Assembly (NCBI GenBank): GCA_030248135.1
Contig: JASANC010005196.1
Coordinates: 1 to 64,000 of the forward strand
DNA length: 64,000 nucleotides
From: Theristus sp. LFF4_11
Taxonomy: Eukaryota; Nematoda; Chromadorea; Monhysterida; Xyalidae
Direction of reading: 5' to 3'
Position 1 is the stretch's first letter. Each line of letters starts with the position of its first letter. This document shows, in pieces, positions 44,179 to 57,218 of the stretch. The notes below the pieces were generated by a model. It saw nothing but the letters and a program-made list of their open reading frames with translations, had not been told where the DNA came from and did no database searches. The translations under genes were made by a program, and so were the position numbers.

Positions 44179-46974
44179 TTGGCGCTTTCCTATTTTAGCG
44201 TAACTTTCTACAAATAGAGTAACTTTGATATTTTAGCGTAACTTTCAACAAATAAAGTAACTTTGATATTTTAGCGTAACTTTCAACAAATAAAGTAACC
44301 TTGATATTTTACCGTAACTTTGATATTTTAGCGTAACTTTCAATATGTTACGCTAAAATAGGATAGGACTTGGTACTGTCCTATTTTAGCGTATCAACAT
44401 ATAAACAGCTCATTTAACGCTATTTCAACCGCGAAACTTTGTAAACCTACGTTATTTTGCACGTAGATTTCAAATTTTGATCTTGTGGGTTACGGTAACG
44501 CCCGGTTTGGTCCCAACACGATCTTAGTTCCGTCAACAATCCACAAACAGCTTGGTAACCGCAACCAAATTAGTGAAACAAATTAGATTAGGGTTGTTTT
44601 GCATGGAGATTTCAAATTTAAACATTGTGGGTTACGGTAACGCTTGGTTTGGTCTCAACACGATCTTAGTTCCATGAACAACGCACAAACAGCTTGGTAA
44701 CCGCAACCAAACCGGTGAAACAAGCTAGGTTAAGGTTGTTTTGCACGGAGATTTCAAGTTTAAACCTTGTGGGTTACGGTAACGCTTGGTTTGGTCCCAA
44801 TACGATCTTAGTTCTATCAACAATCTACAAACAGCTTGGTAACCGCAACCAAACCGGTGAAACAAGCTAGATTAAGGTTGTTTTGCACGCAGATTTTGAA
44901 TTTCAGTTTTCTGGATTACGGTAACGGCTGGTTTGGTCCCAATACGATCTTCGTTTTATCAACAACCCATAAACAGCTTGGTAACCGCCACCGAACCGGT
45001 GAATCATGCTATATTAGGTTGTTTTGCATGCAGATTTTGAATTTCATTTTTCTGGATTACGGTAACGCCTGGTTTGGTCTCAACACAATCTTAGTTCCAT
45101 GGACAACCCACAAACAGCTTGGTAACCGCAACCAAACGCTGAAACAAGCTAGATTACGATTGTTGCGGTTACCAAGCTGTTTGTAGATTGTTGATAGAAC
45201 TAAAATCGTATTGGGACAAAACTAAGCGTTACCGTAATCCAAAAAGGTGAAATTCAAAATCTGCGTGCAAAACAACCCTAATATAGCATGTTTCACCGGT
45301 TCGGTTGCGGTTACCAAGCTGTTTGTAGATTGTTGATAGAACTAAAATCGTATTGGGACAAAACTAAGCGTTACCGTAATCCAAAAAGGTGAAATTCAAA
45401 ATCTGCGTGCAAAACAACCCTAATATAGCATGTTTCACCGGTTCGGTTGCGGTTACCAAGCTGTTTGTAGATTGTTGATAGAACTAAAATCGTATTGGGA
45501 CAAAACTAAGCGTTACCGTAATCCAAAAAGGTGAAATTCAAAATCTGCGTGCAAAACAACCCTAATATAGCATGTTTCACCGGTTCGGTTGCGGTTACCA
45601 AGCTGTTTGTAGATTGTTGATAGAACTAAGATCGTGTTGAGACCAAACCAAGCGTTACCGTAACCCACAAGGTTTAAATTTGAAATCTCCATGCAAAACA
45701 ACCCTAATCTAACTTATTTCACTAATTTGGTTGCGGTTACCAAGCTGTTTATGGGTTGTTGATAAAACGAAGATCGTATTGGGACCAAACCAACCGTTAC
45801 CGTAATCCAGAAAGCTGAAATTCAAAATCTGCTGCAAAACAACCTTAATCTAGCTTGTTTCACCGGTTTGGTTGCGGTTACCGAGCTGTTTGTAGATTGT
45901 TGATAGAACTAAGATCGTATTGAAACCAAACTAAACGTTACCGTAATCCAAAAAGATGAAATTCAAAATCTGCGTGCAAAACAACCCTAATATAGCATGT
46001 TTCACAAGTTTGGTTGCGGTTACCAAGTTGTTTGTGGGTTGTTCATAGAACAAAGATCGTGTTGAGACCAAACCAAGCGTTACCGTAACCCACAAGGTTT
46101 AAATTTGAAATCTCCATGCAAAACAACCCTAATCTAACTTGTTTCACTAATTTGGTTGCGGTTACCAAGCTGTTTATGGGTTGTTGATAAAACGAAGATC
46201 GTATTGGGACCAAACCAACCGTTACCGTAATCCAGAAAGCTGAAATTCAAAATCTGCTGCAAAACAACCTTAATCTAGCTTGTTTCACCGGTTTGGTTGC
46301 GGTTACCGAGCTGTTTGTAGATTGTTGATAGAACTAAGATCGTATTGGAACCAAACTAAGCGTTACCGTAATCCAAAAAGATGAAATTCAAAATCTGCGT
46401 GCAAAACAACCCTAATATAGCATGTTTCACAAGTTTGCTTGCGGTTACCAAGTTGTTTGTGGGTTGTTCATAGAACAAAGATCGTGTTGAGACCAAACCA
46501 AGCGTTATCGTAACCCACAAGGTTTAAATTTGAAATCTCCATGCAAAACAACCCTAATCTAACTTGTTTCACTAATTTGGTTGCGGTTACCAAGCTGTTT
46601 GTGGATTGTTGACGGAACTAAGATCGTGTTGAGACCAAACACCAGGCGTTACCGTAACCCACAAGATCAAAATTTGAAATCTACGTGCAAAATAACGTAG
46701 GTTTACAAAGTTTCGCGGCTGAAATAGCTTTAAATGAGCTGTTTATATATTGATACGCTAAAATAGGACAGTACCAAGCCCTATCCTATTTTAGCGTAAC
46801 GTAACATATAGTTACGCTAAAATTGGATAGCTGTTATTCATCGAAAATTTAAAGTTACGGTAAAATATCAAAGTTACTTTATTTGTTGAAAGTTACGCTA
46901 AAATATCAAAGTTACTTTATTTGTGGAAAGTTACTCAATTTGTGGAAAGTTACGCTAAAATAGGAAAGCGCCAA
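44179..46974. mobile_element. 2.8-kb foldback element built from 142-bp units
   Basis: Ends TTGGCGCTTTCCTATTTTAGCG (44179) and CGCTAAAATAGGAAAGCGCCAA (ending 46974) are perfect inverses. Next come about 36-bp repeats of the TTTTAGCGTAACTTTC type in both arms. The inner arms are arrays of 141-145-bp units (containing GTTACGGTAACG and CAGCTTGGTAACCGCAACC): about five forward (44400-45161) and about eleven reverse (45162-46730). Three consecutive right-arm units (from 45162, 45304 and 45446) are almost identical. No protein is encoded. The layout matches foldback (FB/Galileo-like) elements. The target duplication is imperfect (AAATTTATT against AAATTATTA). Confidence 0.88.
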
Positions 46975-47057
46975 ATTATTATTTTTTATTCTTTCTTTGT
47001 TATGCAACTAAAATGGCAGCGAATGTAACTCCACTCCACCCCTGTAACTGGGAAGTA

Positions 47058-47235
47058 CAATCGAACTCTAAATTATAGGAAATCAGCGTCGTCGTTGGTG
47101 ACAACGTGATGCATGCTTTCTGTGCAGAAATTGCTGTGGGTGTGGCGGCGGAGTTTGGTTTGCACAGAAAACAGGCATCACGTGATCACCAACACCAACC
47201 AAAAATCAGCTGATTCCTTATATTGAGTTCGACAG
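47058..47235. mobile_element. Hairpin MITE, copy 2
   Basis: Same family as 8224-8389: CAATCGAACTCTAAATTATAGG, GATGCATGCTTTCTGTGCAG and AGGCATCACGTGATCACC in the same order, ending GAGTTCGACAG. TA flanks both ends. Confidence 0.8.
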
Positions 47236-47384
47236 TACGGTTGTCATGAGAGGTGTCGTCTCTTCATGTGCTTTCGCGAGATTTTTGCCTGTCTCGTTTC
47301 GTTTCGCCAAAGTTTGAAAGACAAAGTTTCGTTTCGTGGAACCCCTCGTCTCTCGAACCAAGCGCAGTTGCAATGTGCCCCGCC

Positions 47385-47662
47385 TTTACCAATGCAGTCT
47401 CGTATGCCCGATTGCCCGCCCGTTCTTCTCAACGCCAAACCTACCTTTCACAATGTCCAAACGCCCTCCTCCCTCGTAATTAGCATCAGCGCATCAACAA
47501 AATTTTTATAGTTTCTTCGCTCGTCGACCGCAAGCCGACCATCGCTGGTCATTCGAATCAGACTGATCTCGGCGATCGTTCCGCCGACGACACTGCCGAG
47601 GCCGCCCGAGACGATGCCCAAGCTCGCCTTCACCACGAACGACGGGCCGCGCTGGAATCAGT
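47385..47662 (-). pseudogene. Mitochondrial 2-oxoglutarate/malate carrier fragment (SLC25A11-like)
   Basis: After an acceptor-like TTCCAG, the minus strand reads GPSFVVKASLGIVSGGLGS, GGTIAEISLIRMTSDGRL, then DERRNYKNFVDALMLITREE and GVWTL. This follows the third-repeat region of the oxoglutarate carrier, including the PAE-type position (TAE here) and IRMTSDGRL. The expected TLWRGC is TL-stop, and degraded similarity continues for about 60 bp (ALVKAGHIAT against VVVNAAQLAT). No other carrier exons are nearby, so this is a single-exon relic or a gene fragment carried by a transposon. Confidence 0.75.
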
Positions 47663-48189
47663 GGAATTAAACGGAATGGAATTGGAATGGAATGAACTCA
47701 ATCAGTCGAACTCAACACTAAAATTAACATTAATTGAAAAATAAACTGAAGGAAACAATAAACAAACCACGAACTTCTTTGTTTGTCGTTCCTGTTCAAA
47801 ATTCACCTCACTCAACTGTTGCCAACTTTAAAACTACCTTTTGGTCTTTCCCAATTTTTCAATTTTTTTTCAAAACGTCTTCAAGGTCTTTTATTCTCGT
47901 CCTCTTCAAAACAAACTGTGCTTCTTTTTTCTTTCTTTCTTTTTACACGTTCTCTTCCTTCATTTAATTGAAATAAAAGTTTAAATCGAGTTAATCCACG
48001 CTTCGGGTTTAGCAATGTAGGCAAACCAAAAAAGATTCATCGACCGGATTTCAGTTCAATCCAACCAAATATCCCCAATGGCCCTCCCTAGAGGTCAAAA
48101 TTTTTTTTTTATTTTTTAAAGTAAAAAATGAGCATTTTTTATTATTTTTTTATTTAAAATTTTTAAATTTTTTTCTTTAATGTGCCCTG

Positions 48190-48330
48190 AAAAGCTTTGT
48201 ATACATTCTTAAAAGTGATTTTTTTAATTTTTGATCTGAGGTTGCTTGTAATGAGTCGTTGTAGGTTCCTAATCCTAAACCTAATCCTAATAAAAGCCAA
48301 GCCTTTTTGATAGGGTGAAAATGATCAATT
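48190..48330. repeat. Family E telomere-hexamer element, partial copy
   Basis: TTTGTATACATTCTTAAAAGTG, GAGGTTGCTTGTAATGAGTCG and CCTAATCCTAAACCTAATCC match one half of the palindromic element at 39905-40185, including its outer block. The second half is missing. Confidence 0.75.
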
Positions 48331-48525
48331 TAGTTTTTGCATTTTTTTCTTTCCTGTGTTTTGGAGGAGGAGCACCGGAACTGCAGATGCAGCTGTTTTA
48401 ATAATGATGCATGACGCCCTGAAAATGCCGTTTTTGGCATAATTTTTCGAAAGTTCAACAAAAATTTTCTTTGACTTTACCTTGTCACTTTGTCTTCAAC
48501 GCTGCAGGTGGTATTCTGGATCGAT

Positions 48526-49077
48526 TTATCGACTGTTGAGTTGAGTGAGCCTTGGTGAGTGATGATCGACTCGCGCATTGAAGTACTTGAGCGTCGCAAA
48601 GGCTAGTTCAACAAATTCCGATGCCGCTAAGGGGCTAAGTTGAGATAGAAGCAGAGAACTCACATTTATGCATCGTTTTTCAGGATCTCGAAAGGTCGAA
48701 ATTGTACTGTCTGCCACTGCAAGCGTAACTTCGTTGGTTGCGTTGCTGTTTCGCCTCGTGTCGTCAGCATGATCACACCGGTTTGTTGTTGAACTTGTTT
48801 CCGTGTTATTTGAGGTGAATTGAGAGGCAAAACACAAGACGTGATATCGTCGGTGGGAAAATGGGGTCGCCGAAACCAAGTCTGAAATTTTCACCCTCCT
48901 CCCATATGAGTGGGGGTCAATATAGGTCATATGGTAAGTCGGTGGCTCCTCAGATGGTGATATTCGGACTCCCTGAAAAATTCTGCACAACTTTGATTCA
49001 AAAAAAATTAAAAAAAATTTTTTTTTTAGAAAAAATGGGATTTTTTTGACATCTCTAGCCCGCCCCCCCCCCATCAA
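48526..49077 (-). other. Unrecognised 183-codon frame
   Basis: The frame begins MMGGGRARDVKKIPFFLKKK, encoded by poly-T/poly-C sequence, then reads TYHMTYIDPHSYGRRVKISD and ATPFSHRRYHVLCFASQF before a Ser/Thr/Asn-rich end. It is the longest non-repeat frame in the 33-49 kb region. No domain, signal peptide or homologous pattern recognised. The low-complexity start and adjacency to repeats make coding doubtful. Confidence 0.25.
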
Positions 49078-49174
49078 CTAAAATCAAACCTTTCTGAGCC
49101 ACCAGCAACCGCCTAACGACAGCAACAACAAATACAAACTGCCGATTTTTTTGCTGTAAACGGGCCCACAAACG

Positions 49175-52100
49175 ATGCCATTGCTGAACAACAAAACGTT
49201 TCCGCTGGTTTTCTCAAAAAGTGCGCTGAGAACGGAAGCGTCGTCGTCGTCGGCGTGTTACATTCCGTTCACGAACGAGCAATGTCGCAACGAGCGGTGC
49301 GTCGTGTGGGGCGTGGTGTGCATGTGTTTTTCATCGCAATGCAAGAACGGCAAAATTTATTCATCATTGAAATAGGGCAGTCTGTCAAAGTTTGAGAGCA
49401 GCAAAAGTTGCATTTGCTTTGTGACTTCAACTATAAGAACCTCTATATTTTTCATTGGTATTTTTCAGAGAGTTCAAAGACAAGATGTCGGCTTACGAGA
49501 AGCGCCAATGGTCGTGCCACTGCACGGGCGCACAGTCGCTCACGTACAAAGAGGCACTCGACAGTGAACGCAACTGCCGCCGTCACATTTACGACAAATT
49601 TGCCACTGCTGTCAAAACTATTTTCCTCCGAATGATTCATCACGGCAAGTGTTGCTGATTGAATTGCACTCTGTATTTTTTGGCTGCTCTCAGTCTCTCC
49701 GTTTGTGCCCTTTTTGTCGAACGTCAAAGCAAAGCCAACGTTTCAAACGCCCACATGACTTTTTGCTCAACGCGTTTGTTTTGTTTTGCAAAAGTTTATT
49801 CGCAAGCCATCCCATTTGATCCCCCACGCACCCAGCTTAACAATTTATAACTCTATTTTCGCACATTTTTGGTTTTATTGAAGTTGCAACCGCAAAAAAA
49901 CTTTTCAATGAATCACAAATACTTTTGATTCAAAAATTCACTTCGTCTTTGTCACCAGATTATTTTTTGACGTTGAAATTTTTGTGACGTTTTTGTCGGT
50001 TGTTTCAGACAAACGTTCTGCCGAGGATTTGGCGAAGGATCTGCTGAAGGTGCTCTCGAAGCAGCTGTTCCCAGGGGAGCAAGTCGTCTTCAACGACAGA
50101 CCGGGGTGCGTTCTGTCTGTTTAGTGTTGCTTTGCGGTTAATGGGTGAGCTGCTCTGTACTCGTGAACTAAACAGCAATACTCCCACTGCAGTCTGCACG
50201 GCAAGATCAAACTCATCAACAAATCGGATTCACCAAGTGACAAAGAGAATGAGGTTGGCGTTGGTTACTGTTCGAATTGACTGTGTCTGTGTGCACGCAC
50301 AGTACAGACAAAGAAGAAACTGTTGTCTGACTGACACAGGAAAAGGTGTACACGGTCGCGTGCTTGGTGGACGGCGAAGAACGTGAGCAGAGTGCGAAAC
50401 ACGAGCAGCTCAGGTATGCAGAACATACGGCGCAAAGTTGCAAAGGTTGCACGAGTTGCACAGTGTGCCGCAAGCAGCGCGCACAGACGCATATATTTCT
50501 GTGTTCGTCAATGGCACAGACGAGCGCACGAGCTGTGCGCCGAGCACTGTGTGCAGTTCGTGCGTATGAGCGCGCTGCGTACGTCGCCCGGCGTGCCGTG
50601 GACGGTGCTGCCTGAGCTCTGTGCCGAATACGCCGTCAAGGACAAGATCGTGTCGATGTTCGTGCCGCAGCACACGGCGCGCTCGATCACTGCCACGCAG
50701 AGGACTCCGCTCTCGCCAAGTACGTCCGCCGGGTGCTGGCTCGCAGTGCCCGTTGTGCGTGCTCGCAACTGCACTGAATCATCATTCGGCCTGCTCGCTT
50801 TTCTTGTTTGCCACTGCGAACGCAGCAGCAGCATTGCACTGTTTTCAGCGGACCAAGGCAGCGCAGCGGTGTGCGTTGCGTCCGCTGCTTGCACTCCGTC
50901 TCGTGCGTCTGCTGCGGCAGGCACCACCAAGAAAGCAGTGGCACGCAAAACGCTGCCGTCGCCGAACGCACCGCGCGCCGACCACAGCGACGTCGTCGCT
51001 CTCTCGTCGAGCTCGAGCTCAAATGGCGACACCCACTCAGAATCATCCGAGTCTGATGAACCGGTTCGTTGGAAAGCACAGGCACTTAGCTGATTGGTTG
51101 TCCTTCACTTAGGCTCACTGACTGTCGTTCATGCAGGCCTACAAAGCATGTCAATCTTTGGAACGGACAAGACAAAATGCTCATGTGTTGTATCACTGTT
51201 GCTTTGATTTTGGTCGCATACCTGCAATTGCACAATGGAACATGTCACATTTACGTGTGCAATGGTCCCCGAATTGGTTGCCTTTTTTGTTCAACAATGT
51301 TCGCGCAAAAGTGTTTGCAAATTTTATTCTATCAATGACTAACTATTTTGTCAGGTTATCGTCGCACGTTTGTCTGGTGCGGCGCCGTCGTCAGTGCTAC
51401 GCAAGAAGCAGCCATTGTTTGCGGCGCGAAAGCCACCGCAGCCGCTGAAATCGTACAGCACCGGCACCAGCACACGCCAGCCTGCTGCTGCCGCAAACAA
51501 GTCGGAGAAAAACAGTGTGCACTTGGCAAAACAAAGATTCACAGTAAGCGGCACTGAAGTTGAGTGCGAGCTTTCAGTCCAATTGGCTGCATATTACTCT
51601 AGCACACAAGTTTACGCCACGCTGTGTGATACAACAGACGATTTTGAATTGCATGGTCGCGTGTGGTTCTTGTTTGCGTTGTGTTCACTTTGATGTTGCA
51701 ATAACGTGCTCTCTTCTTTTCAGGGTAGCTCATCGTCTTCTGCTGGCAAGCACCAGAGCAGTCTGACAAAGCACATGGTCCCTGGAGTTAAGCCGTCGCC
51801 AGTTGTGTTTTCACCGGTTTGTTGATGGCCTTTTGTGCAAACCTCTTTCGTTTTGTAATTGTTGATGTTAAGTTGTGTGTTTTTGTCAATTTGCAGATAA
51901 AATCTGCGGCTGAGCGACGTCAGCAGGAGTTCAAGAAACAAATGGACAGGTTTGCAATTTGCGTGTGAATGAGGCGGAAGCACATGGTAAGATGGTTGAG
52001 AGTGCATGACAAACAACAACGCGCTGCTTAGGATTCGGCCGGTGTACGCAAACGTGCATTCGGATGCATGCGACGATGCGCCGGTGAAGCGCAACATGAA

Positions 52101-55100
52101 AGCGACGCTGACGTGTCTGCTGCGCAAGTGTGTCGAGCACAACAGCGTCACACTGGCCTTGCTGGAGACGCTGCCGCCGGAAGACGCCGCCATGCGCGAC
52201 CACCTGAAGCGTCGTGTCACCGAGATACAGCTGCAGAACAGACTGTGCGTTCTGTGCATCTGCTGAACAGACAACTTTCGAACATTCTCACTGGTCGTTC
52301 TATGGCTGTGAACTGTTTCTTCAGCAACAGGATGACCGAGGCGGAGAAGAGCGCGTACAAGCAGCAGCAGCGGCAAGAGCAACTGCGACAACGACGGGCG
52401 CGCGTGGCGCACGCGAAACTCACGCAACAGCACGCGCGACAGGTGGCCTGCTGCGTGTCAATATTCGCATCCCGTCTGAATATTGCTGGTTTTATTCTGT
52501 GCACGCACAATTCAGAAAGTCGACGACAGCAAACTTGAGGACAGCGTGCCACTGCCGAGTGCATGCCGCATTGAGAGTGTCGCCGGGGACACGTTCGCAG
52601 AGGCTGCGATGCTGTGCGCGTTCTTGCGTGCGTTCCAGCGACTGCTGTTCCCAGAGAAACGACCCGGCACGGAGCCACTCGCCAACTGGCACGCCGGTTG
52701 CCATCAGTTTTGCTTTATGTTAACGACAAAACTGCAAATCGGCAGATTTATTATCAAAAAACTGACGCTTCAGTTGAACAATCGACATTGCTTCAGAAAA
52801 ACTGCTGGCGGCGATGCGCGACAGCGGCACTGGCAAATACAGCATCAGTCACATTCTGGCCGCTCTGCTTGCTGTTTTGGTGAAAGAGGAGGTGGAGAAC
52901 GTGATTCGCAATTGAGCGTTGTGTGAGTATTGCATAAAATGCTCGCTGTACAATACGTGTGTTGCACGCAGGACTACAAGGTGCTTGGTGTGAAGCTGTC
53001 GTCTGTGCTTGTGAAGCCAGAGCTGGCTGCCGAGATGGCTCGTTTGTGGCTGCTAGCCGTTGACCAACAGAAACTGGAGCCAGCCAACGAGCATGGTGAA
53101 GATGCTGAGCATGGTGAGCACGACGACGAACACATGCAGCAGCAATGCAACTCGAACACCATCGTTAGTGTAGCCGAGGTATTCGAACGTATCGAACCAA
53201 AATGACTTCATGCACTTGTCATGCTAAGCGAGCCGCACTTTCAGTCCGGCGGATCAGTTAACGTGAAAAGTGTGTGAGTGAAGGGTGCACCAAACTGACA
53301 TTCTGGTTCCAGGGGTGTTTCAAAGAAAGTGACGTCATTTTGCTTGGCACAAAACTTTTGAATCAATTTTGCAAAACTTGCTTTTCGCCTTAGTTCAACA
53401 ACGAACCTGGCAGAGTGCACAGCATTCGTACATGTTCTGCACGTTTTGATTCAAAGCACAACAACGCAAGGCAACATTCTGCGTTCACAGACAGCCGATT
53501 TGTTGGCTCGATTGGGCGAGCGTGATTTGCACGAGCTGAGCATTGGCGAGCAAGTGCAAGTGGCCAGCGCGATCGTGCAGCAACTGCTGACGTCTGGAGT
53601 GTTGTATGATTTCACGGAGGCCACGATGAAGGAGAAGGCGCTCGCAGCGTAAGTGCAAAATGCTGCTTCACATTGGTTTCTTTTACGATTGCAACAAATG
53701 CAACAACTCGCTTCCGCAGGGAGGCGTTCAGAAAAATGCAACAAGAACAGCACGCCGAGCAAATGAAGGCAAAAACGCAACAGCTGAACAAAGCAAAAAA
53801 CGCGCACGAATCGCAGAAAAACGCGCCAGAAGAGAAGCATAAGATGGCCGTGGTGATACCGATGAGTTGGTGGCTTAGTTTGCTCACATGAGTGGTTCTT
53901 GAATGGCTACAACCGTTTTCAAGCGAGTACTATGATTTTCAGTGGCCAATGGCGAAATGTCACCAGCAGCGCCTGTGAACGATTCATCAGAAGCGACAGA
54001 CGACGGCGACGACGGTAGGGGCATGGGGATGGGCTTGATGTGTTCACTGCAGTTGCTGCTGCTGCCTGCACCACATTGCATTCAGCAGATTGCATATCAC
54101 TCAGTCGGTTGCTGTTTTCTAAGTGACGATCTTGATTGCTGTTTGTCAGTTGCAGCAATGGATGCCGACTCTCTGGGCGAGCGCATTCGGCGGCGTCGTC
54201 TACAGTCGAAGGTGGAACGCGAAACTGAACTGCAAAGACAGCGGCAATTGCAAGAACAACGAAAGCGTGAAGCCGAGCGGGAAGCAAAGCAAGCGCAACG
54301 CAAACAGATCACCGATCGATACAACGTTTGTTCACTGCTGTCTATGATTGAAATGGTCGAGGTTTGGTGACAAACTTGAGTGACGTCATGTGTGCGAGCT
54401 ACAGCGTGCGTCAGTTGCTTCTATCTGAGAACATGTGTGATTTGTGCAGACTGCGCAGTCGGTTGTGTCTGCGACGCAACGCCACAACTCAGTTGGCGAA
54501 GATCGTTTGCGCCGTCGATACTGGCTGTTTGGTGATGACGAGTCGCTGTTTGTGGAGCAGGGTTGGCACACGCACGCTCACCACGGTGTGCAACCGCGCG
54601 AAGCTGCCTCACTAGACACGACACCGCCTGCGACAGACGCCGAGTACGTCGCACATGCCTGTGTGCACTGGCACAAACGCATCTGCCCATTGTTGCGTGC
54701 TTGTGCTGCAAGCGATCACGTGTTTCTGCTTCAGTGGCCGCCCACCGGCAACCTACGAATGGCTGGTGTACCGTGGGCGTCACTCGATCCGCGCGCTGTA
54801 TGCAGCGTTGAACGGTCGTGGCGAGCGCGAGTCGGCGCTGCGTGCCAATTTGGCAGCACAACTGGCGTGGTTGACACAGCGACCGACGACGCAACACGAT
54901 GCCAACGTGGCACAGTCGACAGACGCAGCAGTGAACGTTGAATGTTGTGACGGTGATGGTGATGTTGCAGACGACCACCAGCAGCAGGCGGCCACCAGGC
55001 AGACAGCAGCAGCGTGTGCTGATGGTGATGGTGATCGGATGGTGACACATTTCAAGGAGTCCTTGGCAGACGTGCAGAGTCGTCTGTTGCGTGGTGGCAT

Positions 55101-57218
55101 GACGGCCATGAGTGATGCTGAGCACCAGCAGTGGACACACGCGCTGCACAACGCGCACACGGTGCCCCACTTGGTACGCTCGCGTTGCTCGTTCGAAACA
55201 CCTTTTGCGCTGAAATTTGCTGGCGTTTTGCGTTGCCGTCTGAAATGCAAACGTGTACAGGAAGCGCTGGGGGTGCAACTGTGCTGGGGCACTTAGACGT
55301 AGTATCTATATATTGCGTTTGCCGTGCGCGTTCAGCGAAGCGTGCGTGCATTCGCACAACGCGATTCTGTGCTGAACGTTGGTGGCGGTAGCGTTGTTGC
55401 AGGCGTGCTTGTTGGCGACGTCGTACGCACGCTTGCACGCAGCGTGCAGTGGCGGCCTGCTTCGCAAGCAACACGACCAGCCGGAGACGCGCGCCGCAGC
55501 CGGCTGGCTCAGTGCCGTGCGCACTTGTCGCACTCGCGCACGCCTGCATCTGCTGCTCGCGCTCTACGAAGACTCCGTCAACTGGTCAAAGTCGGCCGAA
55601 AAGGCGGTCTGTTTGCATGCGCTGCCAATTGCTTCGTCACCATTCAAGATCGTGTTGTTAAATTTTTTATGTTCCAGCGATGCCGTGTATGTCGACGCAA
55701 CACTGACGAGAACGAGCTGTTGCTGTGTGACGGTGAAGATTGCAACAGGGGTGCGTTCATTGATTCATTGCTGACAAACCATTCATATTGCACTTTGTTT
55801 GATTGTCATCAACAGGAATTGTTTTGACAGAAAATCAATGATTGTTGAATGGTTCAACGTTGCAGCTTACCACACGTTCTGTCTGCGACCGAAACTGAAG
55901 GGCATCCCAGACGGCGATTGGCTGTGTGCCGCGTGTCAACCGCTGGTTCGCAGTGACCGCTCTGCGAGACACTTGCCCAACTGCGTTCGTTGCTTGCAGT
56001 TGATTGCGTTTGTTGTGGTGCATTCACATGCAACTGAATCACGTACATTAGCATTTTTTCCCCTTGGTTCTGTGACTGAATGCGCCCGGTGATGGGAAAG
56101 CAGTTTCATGCGTTTGTCGTGCTGCGTGCTTCAGAACCAAAACAACCAAGAAGATGATGACGACGAAGAAGAGAGCAGTGACGCCGATCAAAGTTCAGAC
56201 TACGACGACGACGACGATAGTGATGCGACGGGGAGACACAGGGGCAGACAGACACGAGCGCACAACGGGGCACAGAGGCGGTCTGCTGCAAAGCGCGCGC
56301 GCAGGGCGTTCATTGAGCACACGCCCACTGACGACACCGATGACGACGGACACTGCACACGGTGAGACAGACACAACACACGAGCAGCAATGACAATGAA
56401 ATAGCTGCGCAGCACAGTAACACCGTCAAGCAACTGTTACAGCAAGACAGCGCACGTGTCCGTGGTTGTGTCGCGTGTGGCCAGTCGTGAGCAGTACGAT
56501 GATGGCGTCGACAACAAGCACGAGGAGCACAAGCTCAATGGGCACGTCACCACCAGACACACTGCCAGAGCCGACACAACGGTAGTTGTACAAGTGAAAA
56601 CAAAACTGTTGAACGTCATCTGAACACCAGAATGCTGCGTTGTGTCACTCGTGAATCACTGACAGGCACGCGTCGCGTCGATGTTCAAGCAGATCGCCAG
56701 CGACCGCCTCGCACAGTCGTCGCTCATGAAACTGCCAGACGCGAACAGTGCGCATGCGTTTCGTTAGTTTCAATGCACACCTGATTAGGAGGCTGTTCAT
56801 GATGATTGAAACGCTTGTTGTAGCCGGTTGGCAACGCCATGCAAACCCGGTTTTCTTACCGCTGATGCAACTAGCACTGCGACCGTGTTTGTGTTTCGCA
56901 GAGCGTCTGCGCAGCGGCCGAGGTGCCCCGAAGAAACGGCCTGCGGTGCGTGATCTTGCCGAGGTGCACTCAAAATTGGCAAAATACAACTCGTTGACAG
57001 AGCTGTTTGATGATGTGAATGCTGTGCTGCAACACGCACAGCACGTCTTCAAGGTAGGCGTCGTCGCTCTCTTCAGCGCTCTCGTTCTATTGCCAGTCAA
57101 ATGTGCATTGTTTTTGTAGATTTGTTTTGCTTCATTTCAGGATCAGCCGCGCAAGCTCAGTCAGCTGGCCGACTTGGAGACAACCGTTGACGCGCTGCAG
57201 AAGTCGCTGGATGACTGA
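49175..57218 (+). CDS. baz1b: BAZ1B/WSTF-like chromatin remodeling subunit (WAC-DDT-PHD-bromodomain)
   Basis: About 24 exons. The N-terminus MPLLNNKTFPLVF and WSCHCTGAQSLTYKEALDSE form a WAC domain (exons 49175-49296, 49469-49644, 50009-50105). Ser-rich and basic linkers follow. The DDT domain is at about 52590-52920 (AEAAMLCAFLRAFQRLLFPE, YSISHILAALLAVLVKEEVE), then a Lys/Gln coiled-coil (MQQEQHAEQMKAKTQQL, 53.7 kb; QRQRQLQEQRKREAERE, 54.2 kb) and the WHIM motif RLRRRYWLFGDDESLFVEQG. The PHD finger is CRVCRRNTDENELLLCDG...YHTFCLRPKLKGIPDGDWLC (55.68-55.94 kb), followed by an Asp/Glu tract and a reduced bromodomain (56.7-57.2 kb). The order and the WAC and WHIM wording fit BAZ1B (WSTF), the regulatory partner of SMARCA5/ISWI, more than BAZ1A. 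WSTF's WAC domain can phosphorylate H2AX Tyr142. It acts in the nucleus. Intron 2 has a GC donor. Confidence 0.88.

Noticed and set aside
44836..45186. 116-codon frame with repeated LDYGN(G/A)WFG segments
   Set aside because: The repetition is that of the 142-bp foldback units; it is not a protein repeat under selection.
50410..51112. Several long overlapping frames on both strands across the BAZ1B-like gene
   Set aside because: Shadows of GC-rich coding exons; only the frame continuing WAC to ELCAEHCVQFVRM and the acidic Ser tract joins in phase.
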